Assembly (NCBI GenBank): GCA_008080615.1
Contig: VIKJ01000093.1
Coordinates: 1-16,877, forward strand
Length of the DNA stretch: 16,877 nucleotides
Reading direction: 5' to 3'
Source: Chitinophagaceae bacterium
GTDB lineage: Bacteria > Bacteroidota > Bacteroidia > Chitinophagales > Chitinophagaceae
Position numbers and translations under genes: made by a program. Below the pieces are notes generated by a model. It saw only the letters and a list, made by a program, of their open reading frames with translations, was not told where the DNA came from and made no database searches. Below are positions 1 through 6,560 of this stretch, piece by piece (the stretch's first letter is position 1; each line of letters opens with the position of its first letter).

Positions 1-1
1 T

Positions 2-1303
2 AACAATGCAGTAAACGCAAGAAATTCTATACAAAAATTGTTTTGGGTTTCCTTACTGATCATTTTGTTTATTGTAGCATTATTGGTGTATAATATTTTT
101 AAAATGGTCAATTATGAAAAAGATATTTTAGAAGCTCGTGAGCAAGCCGAAAAATTAGCTCAAGTAAAAAGCCGCTTCTTAAGCAACATGAGCCACGAAA
201 TCAGGTCTCCTCTAACTTCTATCATGGGCTTTACAGAGTTAATAGACAAAATTGAAACTGATCCAGAAAAAAAGAATTTTTTACAAGCTATTAAAACATC
301 TTCCGAGCATTTATTATCTACTGTAAATGATGTATTAGATTTTTCTAAATTAGATGCCGGAAAACTAAAATTAGAATTAAAGCCATTCTTATTAAGTAAA
401 GCAATCAAGGAAGTTTCATTTGCTTTGTCTACCACAAGCGCAGCAAAAAAACATATTGACATTCATACCAAAATAGAATTAGATGAAAATATGGTAGTGA
501 ATGGGGATTTATTTAGGTTAAAGCAAATTTTATATAACCTATTGAGTAATGCGGTAAAGTTTACAGATCATGGGTCTGTAACTGTTAAAGCCAGTTTAGA
601 TAAAACGGTAAATGATATTGCTACTATTAAAATAATGGTTCAAGATACGGGTATAGGAATTCCTGCCGATCATTTAGATACCATTTTCGAAGAGTTTACT
701 CAAGTAGCTACAAGCAGTAGTAGTAAGGAAAATAGAAGGGCAATCAAAGGAACCGGATTGGGATTGTCTATTTGCAAAATGCTTGTAGAATTGCAAGGGG
801 GTACCATTGGTGTAGAATCTTTGCTGAATCAGGGATCAACCTTTAGTTTTACAATTCCATATCAAATTGACCATGCGGAGCAAGCTCCAGAACAAACAAC
901 AACTATTTTGAATACCCATTCTCTTAAAGGAAAATATGCCTTGGTTATTGAGGACAATGACGTTAACATCATGTTGCTCACCATGCTGTTAAAAAAACTA
1001 GAACTACACTTTGATATTGCAAAGGATGGGGCAGAAGGGTTGGCTAAATTTGAAACCAATCAATATGATATTGTATTAACCGATATCAATGTTCCTAAAC
1101 TAACGGGAGATCAATTAGCAACAGCCGTTCGTAAAATGGCTGATCCAAATAAATCAGCTGTTCCAATTATCGCATTAACGGCTACCATTATGCGCGATGA
1201 TATTGAAGCTTATTTACATGCTGGTATTAATGATATTTTGGTAAAGCCTTTTAAACAGGCAGAACTTAAGAGTATGATTGAAAAGTACATCTTCACCAAT
1301 TAA
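2..1303 (+). CDS. Hybrid sensor histidine kinase, 5' end outside the window
   Basis: A membrane-bound two-component sensor kinase with its own receiver domain. The reading frame is open from base 2 and reads 12 sensible codons (NNAVNARNSIQK) before the TTG at 38, so that TTG is not the start and the N-terminal sensor part lies outside the window. Counting from the TTG codon: a transmembrane segment at about 3-21, a short coiled linker, then HisKA with phospho-acceptor His53 in the SHEIRSPL motif. The ATPase domain has an N box near N171 (YNLLSNAVKF), G1 DTGIGIP at 203-209 and G2 GTGLGLSI at 238-245. The C-terminal receiver (about 298-421) has acidic residues in VIEDND, the likely phospho-acceptor Asp349 in LTDINVP, a Thr in ALTAT and Lys in LVKPF. 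All catalytic residues are present. There is no HPt domain, so the downstream partner is unknown. The stop overlaps that of the convergent aspartate kinase. Confidence 0.93.
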   Translation, partial: NNAVNARNSIQKLFWVSLLIILFIVALLVYNIFKMVNYEKDILEAREQAEKLAQVKSRFLSNMSHEIRSPLTSIMGFTELIDKIETDPEKKNFLQAIKTSSEHLLSTVNDVLDFSKLDAGKLKLELKPFLLSKAIKEVSFALSTTSAAKKHIDIHTKIELDENMVVNGDLFRLKQILYNLLSNAVKFTDHGSVTVKASLDKTVNDIATIKIMVQDTGIGIPADHLDTIFEEFTQVATSSSSKENRRAIKGTGLGLSICKMLVELQGGTIGVESLLNQGSTFSFTIPYQIDHAEQAPEQTTTILNTHSLKGKYALVIEDNDVNIMLLTMLLKKLELHFDIAKDGAEGLAKFETNQYDIVLTDINVPKLTGDQLATAVRKMADPNKSAVPIIALTATIMRDDIEAYLHAGINDILVKPFKQAELKSMIEKYIFTN

Positions 1304-2535
1304 TGCCCTCTATATACGTATTGAACTGTTTCTGGTGTTTGTTGAAGATCATCCAATACTTTTTTAGAATAATGCCTGATGGTTAATAAGCTTAACTGTT
1401 TTTCAATCTGTACATCAAATAAACTACTAGCTTCTTGAGCAAGCAAGTCAATTTTTTCGGCATGATTATCTAAGCAAAGTTGTAGGTTAACCGCACCAGT
1501 TTGAATTAAATTGACTTTTATTTTTAATTTCCCAAACAACTGATACAGTTTACTCATTGGCTCTTCTCCAATAAATGAAAAATCGGTTGTTTTTAAATGA
1601 ATCAACACCTGATCTTGTTTAATTACAATGATAGGGGGTAGGTCTTTTTCACTTTTCTGATGAATAATAGTGCCTGGTAGTGAGGGGTTCAAAAAGCTTT
1701 TTACCAATAGTGGAATGTTTTTATTCTGTAAAGGTTTGATTGTTTTTGGATGAATTACTTGTGCTCCGTAAAAAGCCATTTCAATTACTTCGGTAAAATT
1801 TAGCTCATGAATGAGTTCTGCTTCTGGAAATAGTTTTGGATCTGCATTCATTACACCATCCACATCCTTCCAAATAGTTACACTTTGGGCATCTAAAATA
1901 TTGGCAAAAACAGCTGCGGTATAATCACTGCCTTCTCTCCCAAGTGTAGTGCTTTCATTATCGTATGTTGCTCCAATAAAACCCTGGGTAATAGTAATAT
2001 GGCAATCAGTGTTTTGTATGGCTTCTTTGATCTTTACACTGCTATATTCCCAATCAATAGCAGCATCTCTAAAATTATTATCTGTTCTAATCAAGTCTCG
2101 TACATCTATCCAATTATTTTGAATGCCTTCTTGCTTAAGAAAATAGCTGATAATGCAAGTGCTAAATAGTTCCCCGGCGCATACAATCTGATCGTAATAA
2201 TAGTCGTAAGTTCTAACGGGTTTGTCGTGTAATAGCCATTCTACTTCGGTAAAGAAATCATTTAATTGACTATAACATGGGTTATATTCTTTAATCAATA
2301 AATATTTTGCAATAGTTAAATGTTGTTGCTTCGAAATCTCAAATAATTGTAGCGCATCCTCTTTTCTTCCAGCAAAAAATGCGTCGGCTACTTTCTCTAA
2401 ACCATTGGTTGTTTTACCCATTGCCGATACAATAATCACCAAAGGCTCATTTTTGTACCCCTCTACAATAGTTTTAAGGTTATGAATTCTTTCTACATTG
2501 TTAACGCTAGCTCCGCCAAATTTAAATAGCTTCAT
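1300..2535 (-). CDS. lysC: Aspartate kinase (aspartokinase), monofunctional
   Basis: Phosphorylates L-aspartate with ATP, the first step towards lysine, threonine, methionine and diaminopimelate; cytosolic. The 411-residue protein opens with the family's KFGGAS signature (residues 5-10). It has VSAMGKTTNGL (36-46), the TTLGREGSDYTAA active-site motif (196-208) and a KDVDGVMNADP nucleotide-binding stretch (223-233), giving an amino acid kinase domain over about 1-291. An ACT-like regulatory segment follows (about 307-358). What comes after (about 374-411) is too short for a complete second ACT domain. The protein is therefore some 40 residues shorter than E. coli LysC (449). No homoserine dehydrogenase domain is fused. 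The ATG at 2535 directly precedes the family N-terminus. It is divergent from fbp, with a likely promoter in the 118-base gap. The gene symbol is by family only; thrA- or metL-type regulation cannot be told. Confidence 0.94.
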   Translation of the reverse strand: MKLFKFGGASVNNVERIHNLKTIVEGYKNEPLVIIVSAMGKTTNGLEKVADAFFAGRKEDALQLFEISKQQHLTIAKYLLIKEYNPCYSQLNDFFTEVEWLLHDKPVRTYDYYYDQIVCAGELFSTCIISYFLKQEGIQNNWIDVRDLIRTDNNFRDAAIDWEYSSVKIKEAIQNTDCHITITQGFIGATYDNESTTLGREGSDYTAAVFANILDAQSVTIWKDVDGVMNADPKLFPEAELIHELNFTEVIEMAFYGAQVIHPKTIKPLQNKNIPLLVKSFLNPSLPGTIIHQKSEKDLPPIIVIKQDQVLIHLKTTDFSFIGEEPMSKLYQLFGKLKIKVNLIQTGAVNLQLCLDNHAEKIDLLAQEASSLFDVQIEKQLSLLTIRHYSKKVLDDLQQTPETVQYVYRGH

Positions 2536-2572
2536 ATTGGTAATACTCTAAATGTTGATCAATATTAAGCTA

Positions 2573-2580
2573 CAAATATA
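2573..2580 (-). promoter_or_regulatory. Putative Bacteroidota -7 box for lysC
   Basis: On the minus strand the sequence reads TATATTTG, an exact match to the Bacteroidota -7 consensus TAnnTTTG. It lies about 37 bases before the aspartate kinase ATG, which would give a leader of roughly 30 bases. The expected -33 TTG is not clear; only a T-rich run is present at about the right distance. The match is seen directly; promoter function is inferred. Confidence 0.5.
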
Positions 2581-2626
2581 CAACCAACTTACTGCCTAAA
2601 AATGATGGCGTTTAACACTAGCTTAC

Positions 2627-2634
2627 TATCTTTA
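2627..2634 (+). promoter_or_regulatory. Putative -7 box for the fbp operon
   Basis: TATCTTTA matches TAnnTTTG at all fixed positions except the last base, and sits 19 bases before the fbp ATG. It is the best match in the divergent lysC/fbp gap in this direction and would serve the whole 2654-6560 cluster. No convincing -33 element is visible. Confidence 0.38.
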
Positions 2635-2653
2635 TAGAAATCATTATGCCATT

Positions 2654-3670
2654 ATGAATGTTAATAGAGCGGTCCTCACTTTAGATGAGTTTACCTTACA
2701 ACAACTTAGGCAGTTTCCTACTGCTACAGGAGAATTGAGCCGATTATTAAGAGATTTAGCATTGGCAGCCAAAAGGGTTAATGTAGAAGTAAATAAAGCT
2801 GGCCTGGTAGACATTTTAGGAGACGACGGTAGTGTGAATGTTCAGGGTGAAGAAGTGAAGAAATTAGACGTTTTTGCCAACAATCAGTTTGTTGGAGTGC
2901 TAAAGCATGGAATAAGCTGTGCTGGTATTGGCAGTGAAGAACTGGATGATTTTGTGGTATTTGATGATGAAATAAGTAATAACAGTAAATATGTGGTTCA
3001 TTTTGATCCTTTAGATGGTAGTGGAAATATTGACGTGAATGTATCTATTGGAACCATTTTTGGGGTATACAGAAGGGTAAGTGAAATTGGTAAGCCCTGT
3101 ACAAAGGAAGATTTTTTACAGCCAGGTAAAAATCAGGTTGCGGCGGGATATGTTATTTATGGTTCAAGCACCATGTTTGTATATGCTACCAGAAGAGGCG
3201 TAAACGGATTTACACTTGATCCTTCCATTGGAGAATTTACCCTTAGTTTCCCCAATATTATATGCCCTCCAACAGGTAAATTTTATTCGGTGAATCATGG
3301 AAATTTTTTCCAGTATAATGAAGGGGTAAGAAAATACATAGATGGATGTCAACGCAAAACGGAGGCAACAGGTGGGCCATATACCCAACGCTATATAGGC
3401 AGTATGGTAGCTGATGTACATAGAAATTTAATGAAAGGGGGTATTTTCATGTACCCAGGTACTACCGATAAACCTACTGGGAAATTGAGGCTATTATACG
3501 AGGCCAATCCTTTTGCTTTTATTTTGGAAGTTGCAGGAGGGGTTGCTACTGATGGAACACAGCGTATCTTAGATATAGAACCAACGTCATTGCATCAACG
3601 TACTCCTTTGTTTATTGGCAGTAAAATGATGATGGAAGAATTAGAAAGTATAACTAGCGTAAATAAATAA
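2654..3670 (+). CDS. fbp: Class I fructose-1,6-bisphosphatase
   Basis: Hydrolyses fructose 1,6-bisphosphate to fructose 6-phosphate, the committed step of gluconeogenesis; cytosolic and Mg-dependent. The 338-residue length is normal for class I enzymes. The diagnostic metal and phosphate motif DPLDGSGN is at 118-125, preceded by a GSEE acidic site near 93-96. The sugar-phosphate-binding region contains NHGN (214-217) and YIGSMVADVHRNL (247-259), and the C-terminal half ends with the LYEANPFAFILE-AGG stretch typical of the family. The ATG at 2654 gives a full-length N-terminus. It is the first gene of a tightly packed plus-strand cluster; the next ATG is 2 bases after its stop. No domain is missing and no active-site residue looks altered. 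Confidence 0.96.
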   Translation: MNVNRAVLTLDEFTLQQLRQFPTATGELSRLLRDLALAAKRVNVEVNKAGLVDILGDDGSVNVQGEEVKKLDVFANNQFVGVLKHGISCAGIGSEELDDFVVFDDEISNNSKYVVHFDPLDGSGNIDVNVSIGTIFGVYRRVSEIGKPCTKEDFLQPGKNQVAAGYVIYGSSTMFVYATRRGVNGFTLDPSIGEFTLSFPNIICPPTGKFYSVNHGNFFQYNEGVRKYIDGCQRKTEATGGPYTQRYIGSMVADVHRNLMKGGIFMYPGTTDKPTGKLRLLYEANPFAFILEVAGGVATDGTQRILDIEPTSLHQRTPLFIGSKMMMEELESITSVNK

Positions 3671-3672
3671 TC

Positions 3673-4155
3673 ATGACAAAATTTGGATTTATCTTCTTGT
3701 TTTTATTATCTATTTCTTTTACAGGTATTGCTCAGCAAAAATTAAATGCTAAAGGAATGAGCTACGTATTAGGCATAAAGCCTAATAACCTTATTTTTAA
3801 TGATAGCATTTTTAGAGGGAGCAACGAGTTTAAGCATTTGTTTTTTAGAACTGGGAATACGCAATTAATACAACTCTATGATCGGCATCAATCAAATAAA
3901 ATTGCTGGGCAAATAGCTGGTCTTGTAGGGGTGGTTAGTATGATAGCAGGAATCAACGAATTGTCTTCTAACAAAGGGCTGGGATGGGGCTTGATTGGGG
4001 GAGGGTTGGTAGCATCTGCTACTGGAGGTTATTTTAACCTTTGTTCACAAAAAAATTTATTGATGGCCGTAAATATATTTAATCAGCAATATAATCGAAC
4101 TGCTATAGGAATTGGAGTGGGTAATCAATCTGCAGGATTAGTATATAAATTTTAA
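3673..4155 (+). CDS. Small exported protein of unknown function
   Basis: I do not recognise the family. The 160-residue protein starts with a basic residue and a hydrophobic stretch (about 4-19), followed by IAQQ, a plausible signal peptidase I site near residues 20-22. No lipobox cysteine is present. The mature part has a polar region (22-78), a short hydrophobic segment (about 79-94), then a Gly-rich stretch (102-119) that could be a second membrane or glycine-zipper segment. The C-terminus alternates small and hydrophobic residues and ends in Phe, as many Bacteroidota outer-membrane or periplasmic proteins do. It sits 2 bases after fbp and 3 bases before the ABC ATPase start, so it is almost certainly co-transcribed with them. 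Its role is unknown. Confidence 0.75.
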   Translation: MTKFGFIFLFLLSISFTGIAQQKLNAKGMSYVLGIKPNNLIFNDSIFRGSNEFKHLFFRTGNTQLIQLYDRHQSNKIAGQIAGLVGVVSMIAGINELSSNKGLGWGLIGGGLVASATGGYFNLCSQKNLLMAVNIFNQQYNRTAIGIGVGNQSAGLVYKF

Positions 4156-4158
4156 TCG

Positions 4159-4907
4159 ATGGGAAAAGTAATCATAAGCGTAAAAGACCTTCATAAAAAA
4201 TACGGTGATTTTCATGCGGTGAAGGGGATTAGTTTCGACGTGATGGAAGGAGAGATATTTGGTTTGCAGGTAAATCTACAACTTTGGAAATCATTGAAAC
4301 CCTTCGCGAAAAAACCAGTGGGCAAATAGTTGTAGATGGCTTAAACCTAAATGATTCGCCCAATGAGATTAAAAAAATTATAGGGGTTCAATTACAAACA
4401 TCTGGATATTATCCTAGTTTAAATTTAATTGAACTCATTGAATTATTTGCAGGTTTATACAATGAAACGGTTGATCCACTTGTATTGCTAGATACTGTAA
4501 ACCTGAGGGATAAAGCTAAATCTAAATACAAGGAAATGAGCGGGGGGCAAAAGCAACGCTTCTCTATTGCCACAACACTTATTAATAAACCTAAAATAAT
4601 TTTTTTAGATGAACCTACAACAGGATTAGATCCTCAAGCTAGAAGGAATTTATGGGAATTGATTAAAGCAATACGAAACAAAGGAACTACTGTTATCATT
4701 ACTACGCATTATATGGATGAAGCAGAAGTATTGTGTGATCGAGTGGCCATTATTGATCGTGGAAATATCATTGCCTTAAACTCTCCTGATAAATTAATTG
4801 ACGAATTGGTTGAAACTGGCTTTGAAAGACCTAAAGAAGTTAAAAAGGCCAATTTAGAAGATGTATTTATTCAAATGACTGGTCACGATTTAAGAGCAGA
4901 AGACTAA
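4159..4907 (+). pseudogene. ABC-2 type transporter ATP-binding protein, frameshifted in Walker A
   Basis: Two frames together encode one ABC ATPase. From the ATG at 4159 the first frame reads a normal N-terminus (VKDLHKKYGDFHAVKGISF) up to GEIFGL at 4249-4266. The second frame resumes at 4269 with GKSTTLEIIETL and continues to 4907. It has a Q-loop (GVQLQTSGYYP), signature MSGGQKQR, Walker B IIFLDEPTTGLD and H-loop TTHYMDEAE. The family would have about LGPNGA between GL and GKST. Roughly 16 bases are missing, removing most of the phosphate-binding loop and shifting the frame. Translation from 4159 would stop soon after the junction. ATPases of this kind normally pair with an ABC-2 permease, but the next gene, 1 base downstream, is a DinB-like protein. 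It is either a decaying gene or a sequence error; the remaining motifs are intact, so the lesion looks recent. Confidence 0.85.
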
Positions 4908-4908
4908 T

Positions 4909-5436
4909 ATGAAAGATCCCAAATACCCCATTGGCAAATTTGAGCCACAGCCTTTTTCGGAGGAGCAAAAAAATAAATGGCTATTAGATATTCATTTTTT
5001 GCCTCAAGAATTAGAACGTGCTTTATTAAATTTAGATGAAGCCCAATTGCATACCCCCTATAGAGAAGGCGGTTGGACTGTTCATGAAGTAGTACATCAT
5101 TTGGCGGATAGTCATATGAATGCGTATTGCCGATTTAAATTAGGGCTCACTGAAAATATACCAACAATTAAACCATATTTAGAAAATGAATGGACCTTAC
5201 TGGATGATGTAAAACAACTGCCAGTGAATGTCTCCATTACTTTATTGCATGCTTTGCATCAACGTTGGCATGTTGCCATTAAAAATTTATCAGCTGAACA
5301 ATGGCAAAGAGAAGTGCACCATCCGGAATCTAAACGCGACATGAGTTTATGGTTTTTATTGGGCTTATATGCTTGGCATGGTAAACATCATGTTGCCCAT
5401 ATTACACATTTAAGAGAACAAAAAAATTGGCTATGA
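4909..5436 (+). CDS. DinB/YfiT-family putative metal-dependent enzyme
   Basis: A 175-residue four-helix-bundle protein resembling Bacillus YfiT/BstA (DinB_2 superfamily), a group that includes thiol transferases and maleylpyruvate isomerase-like enzymes. N-terminal motifs YPIGKFEPQ and WTVHEVVHHLADSH (56-69), plus the C-terminal WHGKHHVAHI (156-165), place His residues at 64, 160 and 164, where the family holds a divalent metal. The triad is read by pattern; an alignment would fix it. Known relatives move bacillithiol or similar thiols onto electrophiles, and several Bacteroidota make bacillithiol, so a detoxification role is plausible but inferred. The ATG lies 1 base after the ABC ATPase stop. 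Its own stop shares ATGA with the start of the following Nudix gene, which suggests translational coupling. Confidence 0.85.
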   Translation: MKDPKYPIGKFEPQPFSEEQKNKWLLDIHFLPQELERALLNLDEAQLHTPYREGGWTVHEVVHHLADSHMNAYCRFKLGLTENIPTIKPYLENEWTLLDDVKQLPVNVSITLLHALHQRWHVAIKNLSAEQWQREVHHPESKRDMSLWFLLGLYAWHGKHHVAHITHLREQKNWL

Positions 5437-5996
5437 ATCAATCCAAAAAGTGGAAGCTAATAGAGTCGGAACAGTTGGTTAAAGACAAATGGGCCGACGT
5501 ACGAAAAAATGTATACCAAAAGGGAGATGGTTCATTAATAGAGCCCTTTTATATTTACGGGTTTCCCGATTATGCAACTGCATTGGCCATCACCAGAGAT
5601 GGTAAAGTAATTGTTGAAAGAGTTTATAGACCTGGGCTAGATGTAGTAGCATTAGAACTTCCTGGTGGTTGCGTAGATGCTTCGGATAAAAGTTTAGAAG
5701 ATGCTATGAGTAGAGAACTATTGGAAGAAACTGGTTATCGTTTTGATCATGTAGAATATTTAGGAAGTATCTCTCCAAATCCTACTACCAATACCAATGT
5801 AATGCGCATGTTTTTAGCAACTGGTGGATTGTACGACGCTTCTGCCGTTTTGGATGCAGATGAAGATATTGAAGTACAATTGTTTGAATGGGATGATTTT
5901 ATTGAAGCATTTAAAAATCAGCAATTTGTTCAATCTATGCAAACCAGTACTATTTTGTATGCGTTGATGAAATTAAATAAACTGGTTATTTTTTAA
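5433..5996 (+). CDS. Nudix hydrolase, ADP-ribose pyrophosphatase-like, divergent Nudix box
   Basis: Nudix enzymes cleave nucleoside diphosphates linked to another moiety, such as ADP-ribose. I chose the ATG at 5433, which overlaps the upstream stop as ATGA, over the TTG six bases earlier; it gives 187 residues. The fold fits the ADPRase branch: an N-terminal strand region with KWKLIESEQL, a YRPG motif (65-68), then LELPGG and a helix ending in SRELLEETGY (93-102). The second half of the Nudix box (RELLEE) is intact. The first half is two residues longer than the consensus, and where G-x5-E-x7-REU expects Glu there is Lys86 or neighbouring Asp85. Catalysis may persist, since the metal-binding Glu pair 98/99 is kept, but the substrate could differ. 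It is a tandem paralogue of the following gene. Confidence 0.9.
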   Translation: MNQSKKWKLIESEQLVKDKWADVRKNVYQKGDGSLIEPFYIYGFPDYATALAITRDGKVIVERVYRPGLDVVALELPGGCVDASDKSLEDAMSRELLEETGYRFDHVEYLGSISPNPTTNTNVMRMFLATGGLYDASAVLDADEDIEVQLFEWDDFIEAFKNQQFVQSMQTSTILYALMKLNKLVIF

Positions 5997-5999
5997 ACA

Positions 6000-6560
6000 A
6001 TGACTATGGTAAAAAGTTGGGAGGTATTGTCGTCTGATGTAGTGTATCAAAAAAAATGGTTACAAGTTAAAGAGGAGCGCTGCAAACTTCCAGATGGCAG
6101 AATATTGTATCCTTATATAATTGTAAACGTACCAAGTTTTTGCAATGTTTTTATTGTAACGGAGCAGGAAGAAATTGTTTTGGTAAAGCAGTATAGGCAT
6201 GCAGCTGGTATTATTTCATTAGAAATACCAGGCGGAATGATTGATGACGGAGAGGACCCAATTACAGCAGTGATTCGCGAAATGCGCGAAGAAACTGGCT
6301 ATTCATCCGAAGAGATTTCATTGTTGTTTACAATCAATCCAAATCCACCTTTAGAAAATAATCGTGCATGGTTTTACTTGGTTAAAAATGCTAAGAAAAC
6401 ACTACCTACATCACTTGATGCTTTTGAAGATATCGAGTTGGTGCTCATGCCCAAAACTGAATTTATTCAGAAATTGCTGAATCATGAATTTACGCATGGA
6501 ACTCAAATAGGGGCAATGTATGCTGCTGCCATTCAGTTGGGTTGGCTAGTGGCCCAATAA
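6000..6560 (+). CDS. Nudix hydrolase, ADP-ribose pyrophosphatase-like
   Basis: A 186-residue Nudix hydrolase with a fully canonical box: G79-x5-E85-x7-REMREETGY (R93 onward). The preceding VKQYRHAAGIISLEIPGG stretch is typical of the ADP-ribose/NDP-sugar pyrophosphatase subgroup. The likely reaction is hydrolysis of ADP-ribose or a similar NDP-sugar to AMP plus sugar phosphate; the substrate is inferred. ATGs at 6000 and 6006 are both possible, and I keep the first, which lies 3 bases after the previous stop. It shares the WEVL/WKLI N-terminus and overall layout with the gene before it, so the pair probably arose by duplication. It closes the fbp cluster. Its last 15 bases overlap the 3' end of the convergent folC, leaving no room for a terminator between them. 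Confidence 0.92.
   Translation: MTMVKSWEVLSSDVVYQKKWLQVKEERCKLPDGRILYPYIIVNVPSFCNVFIVTEQEEIVLVKQYRHAAGIISLEIPGGMIDDGEDPITAVIREMREETGYSSEEISLLFTINPNPPLENNRAWFYLVKNAKKTLPTSLDAFEDIELVLMPKTEFIQKLLNHEFTHGTQIGAMYAAAIQLGWLVAQ

Noticed and set aside
38..40. TTG as the start of the histidine kinase
   Set aside because: The frame continues to base 2 with sensible residues and a transmembrane segment begins at once; the gene is cut by the window edge.
160..462. Minus-strand open frame opposite the histidine kinase
   Set aside because: It lies fully inside a convincing kinase gene and resembles no family.
3164..3421. Minus-strand open frame opposite fbp
   Set aside because: Shadow of a highly conserved enzyme gene, with no domain signals.
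4250..4290. Programmed ribosomal frameshift in the ABC ATPase
   Set aside because: Essential Walker A residues are missing from both frames and there is no slippery heptamer at the junction, so recoding would not restore a normal protein.
5427..5432. TTG start for the first Nudix gene
   Set aside because: The ATG at 5433 overlaps the upstream stop as ATGA, a standard coupling layout; the TTG adds only two residues.
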